A stretch of DNA of 39,024 bases from Acidobacteriota bacterium (GCA_003010405.1 PJLO01000023.1:1-39024); one strand, 5' to 3'; counted from the first letter of the stretch, positions 7,834 to 15,417 are shown. A program made the numbers and translations. Notes: generated from the sequence alone by a model not told the origin.

Positions 7834-8684
7834 GTGACATCGCCAAGGAACAAGCCTCCGGCCTCATTCAGCATTTCGTCGATGCTACGGCTGCCGTGCT
7901 TTCGCAAATCTCCGGTACTGCTCTACAGGCGAGGCCAGCCGATCAGGACACAGCCACAAAAGCCGCGACCCTGATCCGAATCGAGATCAGCGGAGCTCTT
8001 GAGGGAACCTGCGATATAGCCCTTTCGGCTCCCATGACGGCGGAATTCGCCGCGATGCTCATGGGGGAAACCGCCGACCTGTCCGCCGAAATCACCAGCG
8101 ACATACGCGAAGCCGCAGCCGAACTCATCCAGCAGATCTGCGGCGCTGCGGCCGACCGCCTGCGAGCTGCCTTCGGTCAGCTTGAACTCAAGCCTCAACT
8201 CGCCGAAAGTGATCCCGAGGATGACGCCAATACCGGCGAACGCCAACTGATTCTCATCACTCGCCAGGATAGCGCGCTTGAGCTAGAACTCCGGATTCTA
8301 AAGCTCGCAGCCGAGCAAAGATCTGCCGACGCACCGCAGCCCACAATTGAGTCTGTACCAAACGCGGAGGCGCAACGCGTGGACGAGTCTACAGCCATCG
8401 AGCCGGCAATTTCCAACTCCGGCAACCGGAATCTCGATCTTCTCCTGGATATCGAACTCGGTGTCACTCTCCGCTTTGGAACCCGGCAGATGCTGCTCAA
8501 GGACATCGTTGAACTCTGCTCGGGCAGCGTCGTCGAACTCGATCGCCCGGTGCGCGATCCCGTCGATCTTCTCATTGACGGCCGCCTCATTGCACAGGGC
8601 GAGGTCGTTGTCATTGAAGGCAACTACGGTCTTCGCATCACGCAGGTCGCAACTCAGGGCGACAGAATCGCCTGCCTGCCATAG
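7830..8684 (+). CDS. fliN: FliY-like FliN: degenerate CheC-type domain plus C-terminal SPOA
   Basis: I start at ATG 7830 (MSDIAKEQ), which overlaps the fliM stop; the 284-residue product has two parts. Residues about 10-150 resemble the CheC/FliY fold, with the helix EAAAELIQQICG where phosphatases have E-x-x-N. Here it reads E98-x-x-Q101, so phosphatase activity is doubtful. An acidic, low-complexity linker (about 155-205) leads to a clear SPOA domain (208-284: LDIELGVTLRFG, then VELDRPVRDPVDLLIDGRL). It should sit in the C-ring with FliM. It is distinct from the short SPOA protein at 292-588. Confidence 0.9.
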   Translation: MSDIAKEQASGLIQHFVDATAAVLSQISGTALQARPADQDTATKAATLIRIEISGALEGTCDIALSAPMTAEFAAMLMGETADLSAEITSDIREAAAELIQQICGAAADRLRAAFGQLELKPQLAESDPEDDANTGERQLILITRQDSALELELRILKLAAEQRSADAPQPTIESVPNAEAQRVDESTAIEPAISNSGNRNLDLLLDIELGVTLRFGTRQMLLKDIVELCSGSVVELDRPVRDPVDLLIDGRLIAQGEVVVIEGNYGLRITQVATQGDRIACLP

Positions 8685-8725
8685 CACAAAGATGCTGAAT
8701 CATTTCGCACCATCAGGAGAAAATC

Positions 8726-9571
8726 ATGTACCGGCTTCCCATTAAAGACTGGAAACGCCCGCTCGCATGGAAGCAACTGGTCCCCAGTTGCAGTCACACC
8801 GGATGCCCAATCGGCACAAGCTGGACCGGCGTGCTTCATCGCGCCACCGGATTCTGGCTGAATGAACGGGAATGGCTCTGCAGCCCCCGTTGTCTCGAAG
8901 CCTCGTTAGAGGAACGTCTGAACGGTCACTTCTATGCCTCTCCCAGCCCCGAGCCCATGCGCACCACCATGCCCATGGGGCTGATGCTGCTCGCACGCGG
9001 CGTTATTTCCGACGCTCAATTGCGCGACGCTCTCGATATGAAGCGTGTCTCCGGAGACAGGATCGGCTCATGCCTGCAACGCCTCGGCTGTGTATCCTTT
9101 GAAGACATTGCCTCCGTCGTTGCAACTCAGTGGGGATGCCCCGTCTTCCCGGTCGAGAGCGTGCAACCCGGCTGTTCGCTGTTCGTGCCACTCAGCCTCC
9201 TTGAACGTTACCGCATGTTGCCCGTGCATCTGGTCAGTCAGGGACGCCGCCTTTTCATTGCCTTCTGCGACAAAATAGACCACTCTGCGCTTATCTCCAT
9301 CGAACAAATGCTGGGTTGCGAGACGGAAGCCTGCGTTATTCCAGAGCCTAAGCTCCTCCAAGAGCTCGAATACCGCAAGCGCGATACCACCGGCGAGGTG
9401 ACCGTCCGCCGTCCCGATACTTCCGGCGAAACCGCACGCGTGATCCGCAGTTATGCACAACAGACCGGATCTTCGGCTATCCGGCTCTGTGTTGTGGACG
9501 GAAACGTCTGGGCACGTTTCTTTTCCCGGCGTTCCCATCTTGATCTCGTTTTCGAGGTCGCTTCGACCTGA
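8726..9571 (+). CDS. Cys4 motif + MshEN domain + GspE/PilB N2-like protein without ATPase
   Basis: This 281-residue protein closes the flagellar export operon. The N-terminus has four cysteines spaced as a metal site: C22-x4-C27 and C52-x3-C56. Residues 82-210 match the MshEN (type II secretion/pilus ATPase N-terminal) domain with its two repeats: GLMLLARGVISDAQL, then RIGSCLQRLGCVSFEDIA ending at Q135. MshEN domains of pilus ATPases bind c-di-GMP. The second repeat keeps R112, G114 and Q135, while the first has Pro in place of the Arg and Lys in place of the final Gln, so binding is uncertain. Residues 228-278 resemble the N2 region of GspE/PilB (GETARVIRSYAQ, then VWARFFSR). The Walker ATPase core is missing. 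A good ribosome-binding site (aggag) precedes the start. The function is not known to me; a regulatory role at the motor or export gate is inference. Confidence 0.65.
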   Translation: MYRLPIKDWKRPLAWKQLVPSCSHTGCPIGTSWTGVLHRATGFWLNEREWLCSPRCLEASLEERLNGHFYASPSPEPMRTTMPMGLMLLARGVISDAQLRDALDMKRVSGDRIGSCLQRLGCVSFEDIASVVATQWGCPVFPVESVQPGCSLFVPLSLLERYRMLPVHLVSQGRRLFIAFCDKIDHSALISIEQMLGCETEACVIPEPKLLQELEYRKRDTTGEVTVRRPDTSGETARVIRSYAQQTGSSAIRLCVVDGNVWARFFSRRSHLDLVFEVAST

Positions 9572-9609
9572 AACGATTTCATTCTCCATTCTCCGGAGAA
9601 AAACGCGGG

Positions 9610-9629
9610 GGCGCAGGCTGCAATGCGCC
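9610..9629 (+). terminator. Weak hairpin after the export/switch operon
   Basis: GGCGCA and TGCGCC pair across an eight-base loop, 39 bases after the last gene of the operon. No clean T-tract follows (only agaataattt), so this may be a weak or factor-dependent terminator. The same 200-base gap holds the promoter of the next operon. Confidence 0.3.
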
Positions 9630-9726
9630 AGAATAATTTGGCATTTGCAACGTTCGTACACCCGCGCATTTCTCTTCTACCTGCCGTCCCATCCTTACGC
9701 CCATAAACCTTTTTTAGATATGCCTC

Positions 9727-9754
9727 TAAAGTGTGCCGCTCTGTGGGCCGATAA
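9727..9754 (+). promoter_or_regulatory. Sigma-28-like promoter for the HDOD-cheY-cheX operon
   Basis: TAAA at 9727-9730 and a perfect GCCGATAA at 9747-9754 match the FliA consensus. The spacer is 16 bases where E. coli usually has 15. Transcription would begin near 9761, about 12 bases before the ATG at 9773. The same 16-base spacing occurs at two other candidate promoters here, which supports the call. Confidence 0.75.
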
Positions 9755-9772
9755 CTCCAGAGAGCGCCTTTT

Positions 9773-10159
9773 ATGAACACTTGTCCGCATCAGCAAGACC
9801 AAGCACGTAGAGTGATTTCCATAGCTGCTGCCGGCGCAGCCAGCGCGCTGCCAACACGTCTCATTTACAACCTCGTTCATCAGCCAGGCGCGCTGGATCT
9901 TGCTGAGTTAACACAGGCGATCTGTTCCAACCCCAAAATCCGCGATTCCGTCCTCGCGGCAGCCAGCGAAGAGTTTGGCTATCCCCTGCCTCGGGTTGAG
10001 GATGCCATCGTGCTGTTGGGCCGGGAACGCATCTGCGCGCTAGTTTCTACAATCCAGCGCGGCCGTGCTTGCATTGAACTCCGCCGCACTCCTCGAATCA
10101 GCACCAATCCTCCAGCTAATCTCTGCTTGCTGCCGCAGTTCCAAGAGGAAACAACATGA
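9773..10159 (+). CDS. Truncated HDOD-like domain protein
   Basis: The 128-residue product has an HDOD-like N-terminal half (residues about 24-95). LPTRLIYNLVHQPGALDLAE, then AICSNPKIRDSVLAAA and the stretch VEDAIVLLGRERICALV follow the helical pattern of HDOD proteins. A complete HDOD domain is about 200 residues, so only the first part is present. The last 30 residues look unstructured. HDOD proteins are non-catalytic relatives of HD phosphohydrolases, often tied to signalling and motility. The stop overlaps the start of the CheY-like gene by ATGA. It may be a shortened regulator or a decaying gene; the intact promoter and coupling favour a working product. Confidence 0.55.
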   Translation: MNTCPHQQDQARRVISIAAAGAASALPTRLIYNLVHQPGALDLAELTQAICSNPKIRDSVLAAASEEFGYPLPRVEDAIVLLGRERICALVSTIQRGRACIELRRTPRISTNPPANLCLLPQFQEETT

Positions 10160-10536
10160 GCCAGATCAGAACTCTTATCGTGGACGATTCTTCCGTGATG
10201 CGTAAAATCGTCGAACGCTCCCTACGCCAGGCCGGCCTTGATATTTCGTCCGTCATCGAGGCAGGTAATGGCGCCGATGCTCTCGGATTACTCGATACTC
10301 ATCAAGTCGATCTAATCCTCAGCGACATTAACATGCCTGTGATGGATGGCCTGGAGTTCGTACGCCAGTTGCAAACCGTAGACAAGCTTCGCGGCGTTCC
10401 CGTCGTCATGATCACAACCGAGGGAAGCGAGTCCAACGTAGTTCAGGCTCTCTCGCTCGGTGCCAAGGGTTACATCCGTAAGCCTTTCACTCCGGATCAG
10501 GTCAAAGAACACGTCCTGCCGGTATTGGGATTATAA
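10156..10536 (+). CDS. cheY: CheY-like single-domain response regulator
   Basis: A 126-residue receiver domain with every key residue: D10 and D11 for metal binding, phospho-acceptor D57 (in ILSDINMPVMDG), T87 and K109 (in RKPF). It has no output domain, as expected for CheY, which carries a phosphoryl signal from CheA to FliM. It lies between an HDOD-like gene and a CheX-type phosphatase gene in a sigma-28-driven operon, close to fliM. No cheA, cheW, cheR or cheB is in the window, so the kinase must be encoded elsewhere. Residue numbering matches E. coli CheY closely. Confidence 0.88.
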   Translation: MSQIRTLIVDDSSVMRKIVERSLRQAGLDISSVIEAGNGADALGLLDTHQVDLILSDINMPVMDGLEFVRQLQTVDKLRGVPVVMITTEGSESNVVQALSLGAKGYIRKPFTPDQVKEHVLPVLGL

Positions 10537-10538
10537 AA

Positions 10539-11036
10539 ATGACTCCGCAAACTCTCGAAAATCCGATCTCTGCGGCTACCTTCGACCGCGCTATCTGGAC
10601 ACCGCTTCTCGAACTCTCTGCACGTGAGGTCTTCGAGATCATGCTGTACACCAGACTCCCTCTGTTCGGTGCCTCCGCCGAAAAGCATGTTGGAGAATTC
10701 ACCGCCCTTGTCGGCCTCGCCGGCAGTCTCTGCGGTGTGATCAGCATTCGCTGCACGGAGCAGGCTGCCCGCGTCATGGCCAGCAAGATGCTCGGCATTT
10801 CGCCCGAAGAGGTGGATAACGACGGCTTTGACGCACTCGGCGAAATCGCCAATATGATTGCCGGAAACTTCAAGGCCAAGCTCAGCGGAGTAGGCAACCA
10901 CTGCATGCTCTCCGTGCCCACCATCATCGTTGGATCCGACTACACGACCCGTTCGCTAACCGGTGAAAACACGATTGAAGTCGTCCTCGACTTCGACGAT
11001 AAGCCGCTCTGGGTCACGTTGGAATTGCACGATTAA
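10539..11036 (+). CDS. cheX: CheX-type CheY-P phosphatase
   Basis: The 165-residue protein has the CheC/CheX fold and the catalytic helix motif E102-x-x-N105 (in DALGEIANMIAGNFK). In CheX and CheC these two residues dephosphorylate CheY-P. The following region (LSVPTIIVGSDY) matches the strand after that helix. Only one such motif is present and the length fits CheX rather than FliY. It starts two bases after the CheY-like gene, so regulator and phosphatase are probably made together. It is a good functional partner for the adjacent CheY and contrasts with the E-x-x-Q version in the long FliN. Confidence 0.8.
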   Translation: MTPQTLENPISAATFDRAIWTPLLELSAREVFEIMLYTRLPLFGASAEKHVGEFTALVGLAGSLCGVISIRCTEQAARVMASKMLGISPEEVDNDGFDALGEIANMIAGNFKAKLSGVGNHCMLSVPTIIVGSDYTTRSLTGENTIEVVLDFDDKPLWVTLELHD

Positions 11037-11051
11037 CTACTCTTCAATTCA

Positions 11052-11107
11052 AACCCAAAAAATCACCGCCGATTAGAGTTGAATCAGTCGCCGGTGATTT
11101 TTGGGTT
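11052..11107 (+). terminator. Long stem-loop between cheX and flgF
   Basis: AACCC, six A and TCACCG (11052-11068) pair with CGGTGA, five T and GGGTT (11092-11107), leaving one bulged base. The 23-base loop contains a further GATT/AATC pairing. The T-run lies inside the 3' arm, so this can terminate the cheX operon and insulate flgF. Confidence 0.65.
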
Positions 11108-11143
11108 GAGCTGTCATCGTCCTTAAGAATTCTCCAATTGACA

Positions 11144-11159
11144 TGGCACTCCAGTTGCT
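11144..11159 (+). promoter_or_regulatory. Sigma-54 promoter at the flgF start
   Basis: TGGCACTCCAGTTGCT carries GG (-24) and GC (-12) with exact ten-base spacing and matches the RpoN consensus at nearly every fixed position. It predicts transcription from about 11170, only two bases before the flgF ATG at 11172. No purine-rich ribosome-binding site precedes that ATG. Confidence 0.75.
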
Positions 11160-11171
11160 CCTGCTCATTGC

Positions 11172-11897
11172 ATGAACAACGGCATCTACGCAGCAAGCGC
11201 TGGTCTGCTCGCGCGAACCCAGGAACTGGATTTAGCCGCCAATAATCTCGCAAATGCCAACACCGGCGGATTTCGCGGCGAGCGCGTCAGTTTCAAAACA
11301 CAAATGATGGCGGCCTCGCAAAATTCATTCACTCGAGCCGTCAGTTCTTTCGGAGTTCTCGGAACTTCCCGCACTGATTTTTCCCAGGGCAACCTGCAAC
11401 AAACCGGCAACCCACTCGACCTCGCAATAGAAGGTTCTGGCTTTTTTGCCGTTCAAGCGCCCAACGGCGTTCAGTACACGCGCAACGGCAACTTTCACTT
11501 AACCAAGACTGGCGCGCTCGTTACCGCTCAGGGCTTTCCGGTTCTGGGAGACAAGGGAGCTATCACGCTGCCGCAGGGCGATGCCGAAATCGGTCCTTCG
11601 GGAGCCATTTCGGTTGACGGCGCAGTCGCCGGGCAGCTAAAACTCGTTGACTTTGACTCAAGCGTCCCGCTCACTTCACTTGGAAACGCCTATTATTCCG
11701 CACCCTCGGCCGCTGCCACTCCAGCCAATAAACTCACCTTACGTCAGGGTTCTCTTGAGAATTCCAATATCAATCCTGTCGAGTCTGCCGTCCGTCTCAT
11801 TGAAATACAGCGCAACGCCGAAATGATGCAGCGCGCGCTTAATACCTTTCACACGGAGTTCAACAAGGTCGCAGCCGAAGAGCTACCAAGAGTTTAG
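11172..11897 (+). CDS. flgF: Flagellar proximal rod protein FlgF
   Basis: A 241-residue rod-family protein. The N-terminal motif (GIYAASAGL, then LAANNLANANTGGFR) and the C-terminal helix (NPVESAVRLIEIQRNAEMMQ) are the D0 parts shared by rod and hook proteins. Middle motifs LDLAIEGSGFFAVQ and YTRNGNFHL are typical of FlgF/FlgG. It is shorter than the neighbouring FlgG and precedes it, so FlgF is the likely identity. FlgF sits between the FlgB/FlgC rod and the distal FlgG rod. It is the first gene after a sigma-54 element, with no leader to speak of. Confidence 0.9.
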   Translation: MNNGIYAASAGLLARTQELDLAANNLANANTGGFRGERVSFKTQMMAASQNSFTRAVSSFGVLGTSRTDFSQGNLQQTGNPLDLAIEGSGFFAVQAPNGVQYTRNGNFHLTKTGALVTAQGFPVLGDKGAITLPQGDAEIGPSGAISVDGAVAGQLKLVDFDSSVPLTSLGNAYYSAPSAAATPANKLTLRQGSLENSNINPVESAVRLIEIQRNAEMMQRALNTFHTEFNKVAAEELPRV

Positions 11898-11908
11898 GAG
11901 TCACCACC

Positions 11909-12697
11909 ATGTTTCGTGCCCTTTACACCGCAGCCAGCGGAATGACCGCTCAGCAAACTAACCTGGACAACGTTGCCAATAATCTGGCTAACGCCAACAC
12001 CACTGGATTCCGCAAGCGCCGCGTTCAGTTTCAGGATCTCATTTACCAGAATATGATCACGCCCGGGGCTGCGGCCACGCAGCAGACGGTCTCGGCGGGT
12101 TTACAACTCGGGCTTGGCACACGCACTGCCGCCACTGAGATCCTGCAGTCGCAAGGTGATTTCCAGCAGACAGGAAATTCGCTCGATCTCGCCATTCAGG
12201 GGCTCGGTTATTTTCAGGTTCTCACTCCGTCGGGAGAGATCGCCTACACCCGCAGCGGCAATTTTCATATGGATGCACAGGGCAACGTCGTCACCTCGGA
12301 CGGCGACGCTCTGCAACCCACCCTCACCATCCCCGCCGATGCCACGGCCATCACCATTGGCACAGACGGAACCGTAACAGTGACTCAGCCCGGACAAACT
12401 CAGTCACAGCAGATCGGCCAGATTCAGCTCGCAACTTTCCCGAATCCCGGCGGACTCAACAGCGTGGGACGCAATCTTCTCCTGCCCACCAGTTCCTCCG
12501 GCGATGCCATCGTCGGCAATCCTGGAGGCTCCGAGGGACTCGGCACCCTGATACAAGGCTCGCTTGAGCAATCCAACGTGAATACCGTCGAAGAGTTCAT
12601 TCAGATGATTCTCGCCCAGCGCTCCTATGAGGCCAACTCGCAGGTCGCCAAGGCGGCCGATCAAATGTTCCAGGAAGTCAATCAGCTCGGAAAATAG
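11909..12697 (+). CDS. flgG: Flagellar distal rod protein FlgG
   Basis: The 262-residue product has the canonical FlgG N-terminus (MFRALYTAASGM, then LDNVANNLANANTTGFRKRR) and C-terminus (NVNTVEEFIQMILAQRSYE). The core contains DLAIQGLGYFQV and YTRSGNFHMD. FlgG forms the distal rod that crosses the periplasm through the P- and L-rings. It lies 11 bases after flgF, with gga-gtc sequence before the ATG, and four bases before flgA. Length and motifs are those of a standard FlgG. Confidence 0.96.
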   Translation: MFRALYTAASGMTAQQTNLDNVANNLANANTTGFRKRRVQFQDLIYQNMITPGAAATQQTVSAGLQLGLGTRTAATEILQSQGDFQQTGNSLDLAIQGLGYFQVLTPSGEIAYTRSGNFHMDAQGNVVTSDGDALQPTLTIPADATAITIGTDGTVTVTQPGQTQSQQIGQIQLATFPNPGGLNSVGRNLLLPTSSSGDAIVGNPGGSEGLGTLIQGSLEQSNVNTVEEFIQMILAQRSYEANSQVAKAADQMFQEVNQLGK

Positions 12698-12700
12698 CCA

Positions 12701-13240
12701 ATGCGTCTTCGCCTCGCATCGTCGATACTGGTTTGCCCGCTGCTGCTTGCATCTGCTGCGGAAGCCTCAGTCGTGGCCGAATCCAGGCAGGCGGCGGCCT
12801 TGTGGCTCTCCCGGCAGTTGCACCGTCCGGTGGAGGCGTCGCAAGTGCTCGTTTCGCCTCGAGCCGCCACACTCGAAGGCTGCACCATTACGAACATCCG
12901 CCCCGCGCCGACAGGCGCGACTGCGCTCTCTCTGCGCTGTCCCGATCACGCCTTGCCGCAACTCGTGTTGCTCGGTTTTCCCGTATCGAATGCCGCCTCC
13001 CACACTTCTATTTCGTCCCGCTTGTCGCATAAGGCTCCACCCATTGTGCGCGCCGGTGCTACTCTGCGCGCCGACTGGCGCACCGACTCCATGCACGCTC
13101 AACTCGATGTAGTCGCCATGGACTCCGGAGCAGCCGGCGCCGAAATTCGCGTCCGGATCGCGCACTCCAATCGAATCATGCGCGCTCGCGTTCTCAGCGC
13201 CCACACCGTCGGCATAGTGGCGGCTGGAGCCGGATCATGA
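12701..13240 (+). CDS. flgA: Flagellar P-ring assembly chaperone FlgA
   Basis: FlgA is a periplasmic chaperone for FlgI. The 179-residue precursor begins with a signal peptide (cleavage near AEAS, about residue 22). The C-terminal half shows the SAF-like FlgA pattern: VRAGATLRADWRTD, then a turn before AEIRVRIAHSNRIMRARV. The N-terminal part is poorly conserved, as is usual for FlgA. It follows flgG and directly precedes flgH and flgI, its expected company. The stop overlaps the flgH start by ATGA. Confidence 0.82.
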   Translation: MRLRLASSILVCPLLLASAAEASVVAESRQAAALWLSRQLHRPVEASQVLVSPRAATLEGCTITNIRPAPTGATALSLRCPDHALPQLVLLGFPVSNAASHTSISSRLSHKAPPIVRAGATLRADWRTDSMHAQLDVVAMDSGAAGAEIRVRIAHSNRIMRARVLSAHTVGIVAAGAGS

Positions 13241-13941
13241 ATCGCAAGCTCGGACTCTTCGCATCCATCTTTTTCGCGCTGCTCGTGCTTGTCGCTTCGG
13301 CTGCAGCGGCAAAGAAGACTAATCCGGAGAAGCAACCGGATTCGCTCGAACAATATCTGAAGCAATTTGCCATCCCTGCGCCCGCTCCACCCATTGCCAC
13401 CACTGGAAGCGTATTCAGCAGCAGCGGTCTGCTTGCCAATCCATACTCTGATTTCAAGGCTCTTTTTGTCGGAGATTCTGTCACCGTTCGCATCGTCGAA
13501 TCTACCGCCATTTTGCAGAGCGGCACCATGGCCAGCCAGCGCGACTTCAATCACTCCAGCGCGGTCACCGGTGTGGGAGGTCAGTCCCCCTCTTTCCTCA
13601 ATCCGCTGCTTGCCGCCAATTCCGCCACAAAGCTCACCGGCTCCGGCACTGCCGACTCAAAAAGTTCAGTCAACACCGTGCTCACCGCACAGGTAGTTGC
13701 GGTGTTGCCAAGCGGATCGTTGGTGATCGAAGCTCGCCGCCAGGTTTTCGCCAATCAGCAGCACGAAAACGTCGTTTTGCGCGGTGTAGCGCGTCCCGCC
13801 GATATCGCAACTAACAACTCAATCTATTCGTATCAACTCTCGAACCTGCAGCTTGAGGTCAAGGGCAAGGGCATCATCAGTGATTCCGTACGCCAGCCCA
13901 ACATCGTCATGCGTACGCTATTGAAGTTCATCGGGTTTTAA
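13237..13941 (+). CDS. flgH: Flagellar L-ring protein FlgH (no lipobox seen)
   Basis: FlgH forms the outer-membrane L-ring. Family features are present in this 234-residue protein: a DFKALFVGDSVTVRIVE motif near residue 72, and SVNTVLTAQVVAVLPSGSL followed by IEARRQVFANQ. The C-terminus has SYQLSNLQLEVKGKG and ends in the hydrophobic LLKFIGF. FlgH is normally a lipoprotein. Here the N-terminal signal region (about residues 1-25) ends in an alanine run with no cysteine, so it looks like an ordinary signal peptide. It overlaps flgA and directly abuts flgI. Confidence 0.93.
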   Translation: MNRKLGLFASIFFALLVLVASAAAAKKTNPEKQPDSLEQYLKQFAIPAPAPPIATTGSVFSSSGLLANPYSDFKALFVGDSVTVRIVESTAILQSGTMASQRDFNHSSAVTGVGGQSPSFLNPLLAANSATKLTGSGTADSKSSVNTVLTAQVVAVLPSGSLVIEARRQVFANQQHENVVLRGVARPADIATNNSIYSYQLSNLQLEVKGKGIISDSVRQPNIVMRTLLKFIGF

Positions 13942-15045
13942 ATGAAAACTCTCTGCATAGTTCTGTTGTTCGCAGCCTCGGCCGTTGCCACGGAGACGCC
14001 AATGCCTTCTTCACGTCAGGTGCGCATCCGCGAGGTCACCACCGTTGAGGGCGTGCGTGAAAATTCGTTAATGGGTTATGGCCTCGTCGCCGGACTCCGC
14101 GGCACGGGAGATCAAAAGCAAACCATCTTCACCGTTCAGATGCTCGCCAACGTCCTGTTGCGCATGGGAATGCAAATTCCCACAAGCGCCATCACGGTAA
14201 AAAATATCGCTGCTGTTTTCGTCACCGCGTCTCTGCCTGCCTTCGCTCGCGCTGGAACACAAATGGATGTCACTGTCTCCTCCATCGGTGACGCCAAATC
14301 CCTTGAGGGCGGAACTCTTCTGCTCACTGCGCTTCGGGGAGAAGACGGAAAAATCTATGCCACTGCGCAAGGTCCACTCGTCGTCGGCGGATACAGCGCC
14401 GGAGGAGGGGGAGTCAGCAAGCAAGTCAATCACCCCACTACAGGACGAATCGCCAACGGCGCCATTGCAGAGCACGAGGTCGCGCCCGATCTGCGCAATC
14501 TTCAGTCGCTCTCTCTGCTTCTGCGCGAAGCCGATTTTGCCAATGCACAACGCATCGCCGAACGCATCAACAGCGAGTTCGGCCGCTCCATCGCCGCTGT
14601 TACCGACAGTCGCCGCATTGAGATTGCCACCTCCGGGCAGAACGTCCCCGGGCTGCTCGCCCGTATCCAGTCGCTGCCCGTCAGCGTGGTATCGCCTACT
14701 CGCGTCGTCATTAATGAGAAAACCGGAACCATCGTCATGGGACACGATGCCCGCCTCAGCGCCGTCTCAATTCTGCAAGGTTCGCTGTCGATCGAAATAT
14801 CCACCGTTTATGAGGTCTCCCAGCCAAATCCGTTCAGCAAAAACGGCGAAACCACGGTTGTACCGCAGACCACTCTGAACGCAAAGGACAGCCCGGCTAA
14901 GCGAATCGAGCTGAACGAAGGCGCAACAGTCGAGCAACTGGTCAATGGGCTACAGGCCATCGGAGCCACAGCCCGCGATGTCGTATCCATCCTGCAAGCG
15001 CTGAAGGCCGCAGGCGCATTGCAGGCCGAACTGGAGGTAATGTGA
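13942..15045 (+). CDS. flgI: Flagellar P-ring protein FlgI
   Basis: FlgI builds the periplasmic P-ring around the rod. A signal peptide (cleavage near AVAT, about residue 16) is followed by the family opening, including LMGYGLVAGLRGTGD, TIFTVQMLANVLLRMG and KNIAAVFVTA. Further conserved parts are DVTVSSIGDAKSLEGGTLL and PTRVVINEKTGTIVMG. The C-terminus contains EGATVEQLVNGLQAIGATARD. The length of 367 residues is normal. The start is immediately after the flgH stop, and the stop overlaps the flgJ GTG start. Confidence 0.97.
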   Translation: MKTLCIVLLFAASAVATETPMPSSRQVRIREVTTVEGVRENSLMGYGLVAGLRGTGDQKQTIFTVQMLANVLLRMGMQIPTSAITVKNIAAVFVTASLPAFARAGTQMDVTVSSIGDAKSLEGGTLLLTALRGEDGKIYATAQGPLVVGGYSAGGGGVSKQVNHPTTGRIANGAIAEHEVAPDLRNLQSLSLLLREADFANAQRIAERINSEFGRSIAAVTDSRRIEIATSGQNVPGLLARIQSLPVSVVSPTRVVINEKTGTIVMGHDARLSAVSILQGSLSIEISTVYEVSQPNPFSKNGETTVVPQTTLNAKDSPAKRIELNEGATVEQLVNGLQAIGATARDVVSILQALKAAGALQAELEVM

Positions 15046-15398
15046 GCACGCCACAAATCATCCCGGTATCCGCCAGTATTGTGCGCGATCCCGCGCAGCT
15101 TCAGGCTCATCTGCGTGACCAGCGCGCCACAAGCGGAGCCCAGGAGTTCGAGGCCGCGCTCTTCGCCTCGGTCCTCGAAAAGATGGAGAAGAATCTTTCG
15201 ATTGAAGACGAACAGAATAACGACGCCGGACACGATACGTGGGGCGCACTCGGCGTGCGCGCCGTCTCCCAGGCCCTCGCCCAGCGTCACGTCCTCGGAA
15301 TTGCCAATATGATCGAGCACTCTCTTGGACTTAAATCTGCGGACGCCTCTCCCAACCTGGGAAGTCAGTCCCTAAGTGGTCCGGAGAAAAATAAATAA
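15042..15398 (+). CDS. flgJ: FlgJ-like rod-binding protein without muramidase domain
   Basis: The 118-residue product corresponds to the rod-binding N-terminal domain of FlgJ: AQEFEAALFASVLEKMEKNL matches the conserved core, followed by VSQALAQRHVLGIANMIE. Gammaproteobacterial FlgJ continues into a peptidoglycan hydrolase; this one stops, as in many other phyla, so a separate enzyme must open the wall. The start is GTG at 15042, overlapping the flgI stop (gtga). The next gene, flgM, has its own promoter just downstream. Confidence 0.82.
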   Translation: MSTPQIIPVSASIVRDPAQLQAHLRDQRATSGAQEFEAALFASVLEKMEKNLSIEDEQNNDAGHDTWGALGVRAVSQALAQRHVLGIANMIEHSLGLKSADASPNLGSQSLSGPEKNK

Positions 15399-15417
15399 CG
15401 TTTTCCACTAATGCCGC

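Noticed and set aside
9638..9649. Second sigma-54-like sequence (ttggcatttgca) before the HDOD operon
   Set aside because: GG and GC are only five bases apart instead of ten, so the element cannot work as a -24/-12 promoter.
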